Source: Scheffersomyces stipitis CBS 6054
Lineage: Eukaryota > Ascomycota > Pichiomycetes > Serinales > Debaryomycetaceae
Direction: 5' to 3'
Length of the DNA: 64,000 bases
Assembly (NCBI RefSeq): GCF_000209165.1
Contig: NC_009046.1
Span: 1,426,001 to 1,490,000 of the forward strand
Shown here: positions 60,675 to 64,000 of the stretch, one piece after another
Layout of the letters: each line of letters begins with the position of its first letter
How positions within the stretch are numbered: the first letter of the stretch is position 1
Notes under the pieces: generated by a model
The model's input: the letters and a program-made list of their open reading frames with translations, nothing else
Database searches by the model: none
What the model was told of the DNA's origin: nothing
Program-made: the position numbers and the translations under genes

Positions 60675-61410
60675 GTCGGATCTCAATGAATTGACATAGC
60701 TCGAATTTATCACAGACCAGGTACCTACATGATTAGTCGATTAATCGATCAATTGATTCATAGAGGAATTGAGCTGCGAAGAGGAATCTAGAACAATCAT
60801 TCTAGAACTACACGAAATTCGAAAGATTACTTACTCTCATTGACATTTGAATCTAAAAGTTCAGATCTAATCAGAGAATACTACTAGAGTTACAATCGCA
60901 ATACTTCAAAATTCTTGCAATCGTGTTCAGAATCAGAGATACAAAACGAAAAATTTTCGATTCAGAGCGAGAAGAATGGTTTCGCCAATTGACAGCTTCT
61001 TCATTCTCCTGGAGAAGCTATTGGTGACTGATTAGTGATCTTAGTAAGGCCAGGATCCAACGGGTATGGGCATGGATTTGGATACGGAGATGGTGAAATT
61101 TCGCAATATGCACTACGCCCGAGCTCAGATAGAAAATAGGAAGTTTGTCCAGCTTAATAAGCCAAAAACCCAACGAATCTGGCAGACAATCTCCGTAGAT
61201 ATCGGCTTTCCTAACTGTTGCTGCCACAACCCTCGATTCGACTGTCACCAGTGGCGACGGATCGGGTTGAGCTGAGTTAAAGAGCCACAACCTGCACAAA
61301 GAGCCATTACTAAGCTGTCGTGCCGATGTCGGATGTCCTTAAAGGGAAGTGGGTGTGGAGTTTATGTGATTCGAGATTTGAAAAGATTGAGAAATTCAAT
61401 CATATATTAA
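60675..61410. other. Intergenic region between HSH49 and ZTA1
   Basis: No supportable gene is seen; two antiparallel ORFs around 61018-61299 have poor codons. The portion from 60740 to 60950 is AT-rich with repeated ATTCTAGAA-like words. Confidence 0.5.
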
Positions 61411-62586
61411 ATGAGTGTTCTTCCTTCAAAACTCACAAACTTCTTTCGCCACAGTTGTCTATCAATCTTAGGTACTCACAAGGCTCAATTGCGTACACAA
61501 TTGTATAAATATACGTCTTCTAGGCTTCCAAGCAGTAACTTCAACAAATTCCACTTCTTCCATACTACTGCTTCTACTATGACTTCATTACCAAAGAAGA
61601 ACCAAGTTATTCTCCTTGAACAGACCGGAGAGTCCGTCGATGTTCTCAAGTTCACCGAAGTGGACACTCCAGAGATCACTTCGCCCCATGACATTATCGT
61701 CAAGAACAAATTTGCTGGTGTGAACTTCATCGAAGCTTACTTCAGAAAGGGCATCTACCCAGTAGAACTTCCTTCTGTTTTGGGCCGTGAAGCTTCTGGT
61801 GTCGTTGCTGCAGTCGGTACCGAAGTTAAGAACTTCAAGGTCGGCGACAAAGTCGCCTACCTCAGTGGTGCCACTTTTGCTCAGTACTCGAAGATCAACG
61901 ACAGCAACCATCGTGTGCTCAAGCTCCCAGAATCATTGTCTGACGATAGCTTGAAGATCTATGGTTCTGCTTTAGTTCAGGGATTAACTGCAATTACTTT
62001 CATCTCCGAAGCTCACAATGTTCAGAAGGGCGAATACGTTTTGGTATGGGCTGCTGCTGGAGGTGTTGGTAGATTCTTGGTGCAATTGATCAAGGAAAGA
62101 GGTGCACACGTCATTGCTGTGGCTTCTAGTGCCGAAAAGCTTCAGATTGCCAAAGACTTGGGAGCTGAATACACTATCAACTACACCAACGAAGATGTCG
62201 CTGCCAAGGTCAACGAGATTACCAAAGGTGAAGGTGTTGCAGCCGTTCTTGACTCTGTTGGAAAGGACACTTTCGAGACTTCGTTAGCCTCTCTTGGCAG
62301 AAAGGGAACCTTCATTAGTTATGGTAACTCTTCTGGTACTGTCCCTCCATTGGCAATCAACAGGTTGTCGGCCAAGAACATTACTATCTCCAGACCACAA
62401 GTCTTTGGATACACCGCCACTCCAGCGGAATGGGAAAAGTACACCAGGGAATTGTTCTCCAAGATTGAGACAGGTGCCCTTAAGATCGAACTCCACTCAG
62501 CTCCTTTCCTGGACTACAAGAAGGTCGCTACTGACTTGGAATCCAGAAAGACCACCGGTAAGTACGTCTTGGAAATCCCACAGTAG
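61411..62586 (+). CDS. ZTA1: NADPH-dependent quinone reductase Zta1 (zeta-crystallin family)
   Basis: This is a medium-chain dehydrogenase/reductase without the zinc of alcohol dehydrogenases; it reduces quinones or alkenals with NADPH. The full frame is 391 residues. Residues 1-56 are basic and Ser/Thr-rich with no acidic residues, like a mitochondrial presequence. M57 (61579) starts MTSLPKKNQVILLEQTGESV and gives about 335 residues, the usual Zta1 length. Motifs include NFIEAYFRKGIYPVELPSVL, LGREASGVVAAVG and the nucleotide-binding AAAGGVGRFLVQLIK. A TATAAAT at 61504-61510 lies about 70 bp upstream of the second ATG, so two isoforms are likely. Confidence 0.93.
   Translation: MSVLPSKLTNFFRHSCLSILGTHKAQLRTQLYKYTSSRLPSSNFNKFHFFHTTASTMTSLPKKNQVILLEQTGESVDVLKFTEVDTPEITSPHDIIVKNKFAGVNFIEAYFRKGIYPVELPSVLGREASGVVAAVGTEVKNFKVGDKVAYLSGATFAQYSKINDSNHRVLKLPESLSDDSLKIYGSALVQGLTAITFISEAHNVQKGEYVLVWAAAGGVGRFLVQLIKERGAHVIAVASSAEKLQIAKDLGAEYTINYTNEDVAAKVNEITKGEGVAAVLDSVGKDTFETSLASLGRKGTFISYGNSSGTVPPLAINRLSAKNITISRPQVFGYTATPAEWEKYTRELFSKIETGALKIELHSAPFLDYKKVATDLESRKTTGKYVLEIPQ
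61504..61510 (+). promoter_or_regulatory. Internal TATA-like box within ZTA1 5' coding region
   Basis: TATAAAT lies inside the presequence coding part, 69 bp upstream of the second in-frame ATG (61579). It could drive a shorter cytosolic transcript. It could also be chance in AT-rich DNA. Confidence 0.3.
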
Positions 62587-62916
62587 ACTCTTTAAGTGAA
62601 TAGCGTGATATTCTACATAGTGTATTTATGTTAGAGTTAATAATTCAATTGTCCTATCATATGGTAACTGTGATCTCCTCTACAATATTAGATTTTTCTA
62701 ACATTAATATTCTATCATAATCATTAAACTATGTAAATGCTATGATTCGTAAGCCAGATCAATATCATTATTCATCTAAAAGCAGTATTTTTGCAGATAT
62801 GACAGAGTTCAGTATCATTAGTAAATATCCACATCGCCATTAATAAATCAATATCTGACACTTTCATTACTGTATTGTCCTATTATTGTGCGATTTTCTT
62901 CAATTTTTCATAGCCT
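62587..62916. other. Convergent 3' region
   Basis: This AT-rich spacer between the ZTA1 stop and the CBS-domain gene's stop contains no gene. Confidence 0.6.
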
Positions 62917-63468
62917 TTACAACTTGGGTCTTGCCTTCTCGTACTTCATCAAATCCTCCGGAGTGGCCACACCGTACACAAAGTCGCCGTCGTCGTTGGT
63001 TATTATAGCAAAGTACATTCCCGTATTGAAGAAGTCTGCAAGCTTCTCCAAAGGTGAAAATGGTGTCAAAACATGGTACTTCTTCCCCTTAGGATTTTTG
63101 GGCTTGTAAATGGTACTATTAAGCGGAGTCTTCGAAGGCTCTTTTGCCGTTTGCCTGTGTTCTTCTTCGTAGTTCTCTCTGCCTTTCTGACTGAACCAGA
63201 GCATGAAGTTTTTAGTTATGGGCTCTAACGTGCTTTTTGGGTTCTTTTCTAATGTTTGTGCTACTTCCTCAACATTCAAAACTCCCAACAAACGTCTGTT
63301 GGACTCATGGATCACTGGCAAAAATGTGAACTCATTTTCGTATGCTATTTCCTCAGCTTCAAGAATAGAAGTAGTGGGGTTGATGGAGATGGCTGGACGG
63401 ATATCGAGATCCTCGATCGTAGCACCACGGTAATCACGAGGTTTGAATTGTGGGGTAGTAGGCGACAT
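62917..63468 (-). CDS. Two-CBS-domain protein of unknown function
   Basis: The 183-residue protein consists of a CBS pair (Bateman module), which in other proteins binds adenosine nucleotides. CBS1 spans about 15-75 (PAISINPTTSILEAEEIA, LPVIHESNRRLLGVLNVEEV). CBS2 spans about 130-178 (YHVLTPFSPLEKLADFF, GDFVYGVATPEDLMKYE). A charged linker lies between. There is no catalytic domain or membrane span. The ATG at 63466-63468 (MSPTTPQFKPRDYRG) is used rather than an upstream TTG. I do not recognise a named ortholog. Confidence 0.82.
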   Translation of the reverse strand: MSPTTPQFKPRDYRGATIEDLDIRPAISINPTTSILEAEEIAYENEFTFLPVIHESNRRLLGVLNVEEVAQTLEKNPKSTLEPITKNFMLWFSQKGRENYEEEHRQTAKEPSKTPLNSTIYKPKNPKGKKYHVLTPFSPLEKLADFFNTGMYFAIITNDDGDFVYGVATPEDLMKYEKARPKL

Positions 63469-64000
63469 GTCTAGGAGTCTGACCAACTTTCAAATGCAAA
63501 AATAACGCTTGAAAAGAGAACTATCGAAATCTAAAAAAGATTGCCATATTGAATTCTGAAAAATTCTAAGAGTGGTTTCTTAACTATGGGAGCCGACATA
63601 TGGTTGGTGTTGCGACATTTTGAGTCATGTCACGTGAACATATAAAACCTATTCTACCAGTATAGAAGAATATACACTTTGTGGAAGATTATAGACTTAT
63701 AGACTTATAGACTACATATATGTGTTCAATTGGATTACTTCCAATATTCAAAGTTCGCAAACTTAATATATTTGGACAAACTGTTTAATCATGAAAGTTG
63801 ACCAGCACACGGAAATTGTGTTTTATTGATTTTGCAACTAAATTTGAAAGAGACGGCATATAGTGTTATCAATGGATCTCTTCAAGCGCTATCTTGATCC
63901 CACTATAGTTACAAAGGAATGGTTTTGAAACTAGAATTCAGATAATGGCTAATATGTGCTTGACATCCAGACCAATTTCAACTCTATATTAGAAAAATGG
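63469..64000. other. Right-end intergenic region
   Basis: No gene begins here within the window. A TCACGTGA octamer (63630-63637) is followed directly by ATATAAAACC, a TATA-like element pointing right. This lies about 165 bp upstream of the CBS gene on the other strand. A plus-strand gene may begin beyond 64000. Confidence 0.5.
63630..63637. promoter_or_regulatory. TCACGTGA E-box palindrome
   Basis: This exact octamer lies about 160 bp upstream of the CBS-domain gene start and next to TATAAAA (63641 onward). It could serve either flanking transcription unit. Confidence 0.45.

Noticed and set aside
61018..61299. Antiparallel ORFs upstream of ZTA1
   Set aside because: Both are short with no homology and unfavourable codons.
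1..64000. Transposons, LTRs, CRISPR arrays, rRNA, centromere
   Set aside because: No reverse transcriptase, integrase or transposase frame, no long terminal repeat pair, and no regularly spaced repeat array was seen; the organism is a yeast, so CRISPR is not expected.

Overview
This window is nuclear DNA of a budding yeast of the CUG-Ser clade (Scheffersomyces/Debaryomyces/Candida type). Genes are compact and almost all intronless. The two introns found use GT(A/A)(T/A)G donors with TACTAAC branch points. Orthologs of Saccharomyces genes predominate, but there is also an acyl-CoA dehydrogenase and an STK19-type gene that, as far as I recall, Saccharomyces lacks. Inside the PEX13 Tyr-Gly repeat, reading CTG as Ser restores the repeat unit, which is direct evidence for the altered code. 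All residues given here come from a standard-code translation, so CTG-encoded 'Leu' should be read as Ser. The species could be Scheffersomyces stipitis or a relative; I cannot decide from sequence alone.

Layout. 1-5 kb: PUP3 (+), CMC2 (-), MTC1 (+) and an unknown, probably mitochondrial protein (-). 5-8 kb: a 2.9 kb gene-free, repeat-bearing, CCCCT-rich region. 8-16 kb: NIT2 (+), a small mitochondrial-like ORF (-), a second 2.1 kb gene-free stretch, a PDH kinase (+) and PEX13 (+). 16-25 kb: SAN1 (-), RNA15 (-), RPN7 (-), an ACAD10/11-type acyl-CoA dehydrogenase (+) and LSM1 (-). 26-35.7 kb: TRM61 (+), ARP2 (+, with a 445 nt intron), MPS1 (-), an intron-containing elongator tRNA-Met (-) and an alcohol-acetyltransferase-like gene (+). 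36-43 kb: SCD5 (-), a stomatin SLP3 (-) and SPE3 (-). 43.7-48 kb: two tandem paralogous seven-helix membrane proteins (-) of unknown function. 48-64 kb: ARE2-like (-), ATP23 (-), a YCR051W-like ankyrin protein (+), a YNR021W/CCDC47-like ER protein (+, 506 nt intron), an STK19-like protein (-), MRPL50 (-), BCD1 (+), HSH49 (+), ZTA1 (+) and a two-CBS protein (-).

The genes are a normal eukaryotic mixture rather than an operon or island. Several themes recur by chance of neighbourhood: proteasome and protein quality control (PUP3, RPN7, SAN1), mitochondrial biogenesis and metabolism (CMC2, PKP-like, ATP23, MRPL50, two unknown proteins), RNA processing (RNA15, LSM1, TRM61, BCD1, HSH49), and actin/endocytosis (ARP2, SCD5). 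I saw no transposon ORF, CRISPR array, rRNA or prophage. The most open questions are the tandem seven-helix pair, the STK19-like gene, the two unknown mitochondrial-type proteins beside very long intergenic regions, two over-represented intergenic motifs (GCGCTACCAT and TCACGTGA), and altered signature residues in the sterol acyltransferase.
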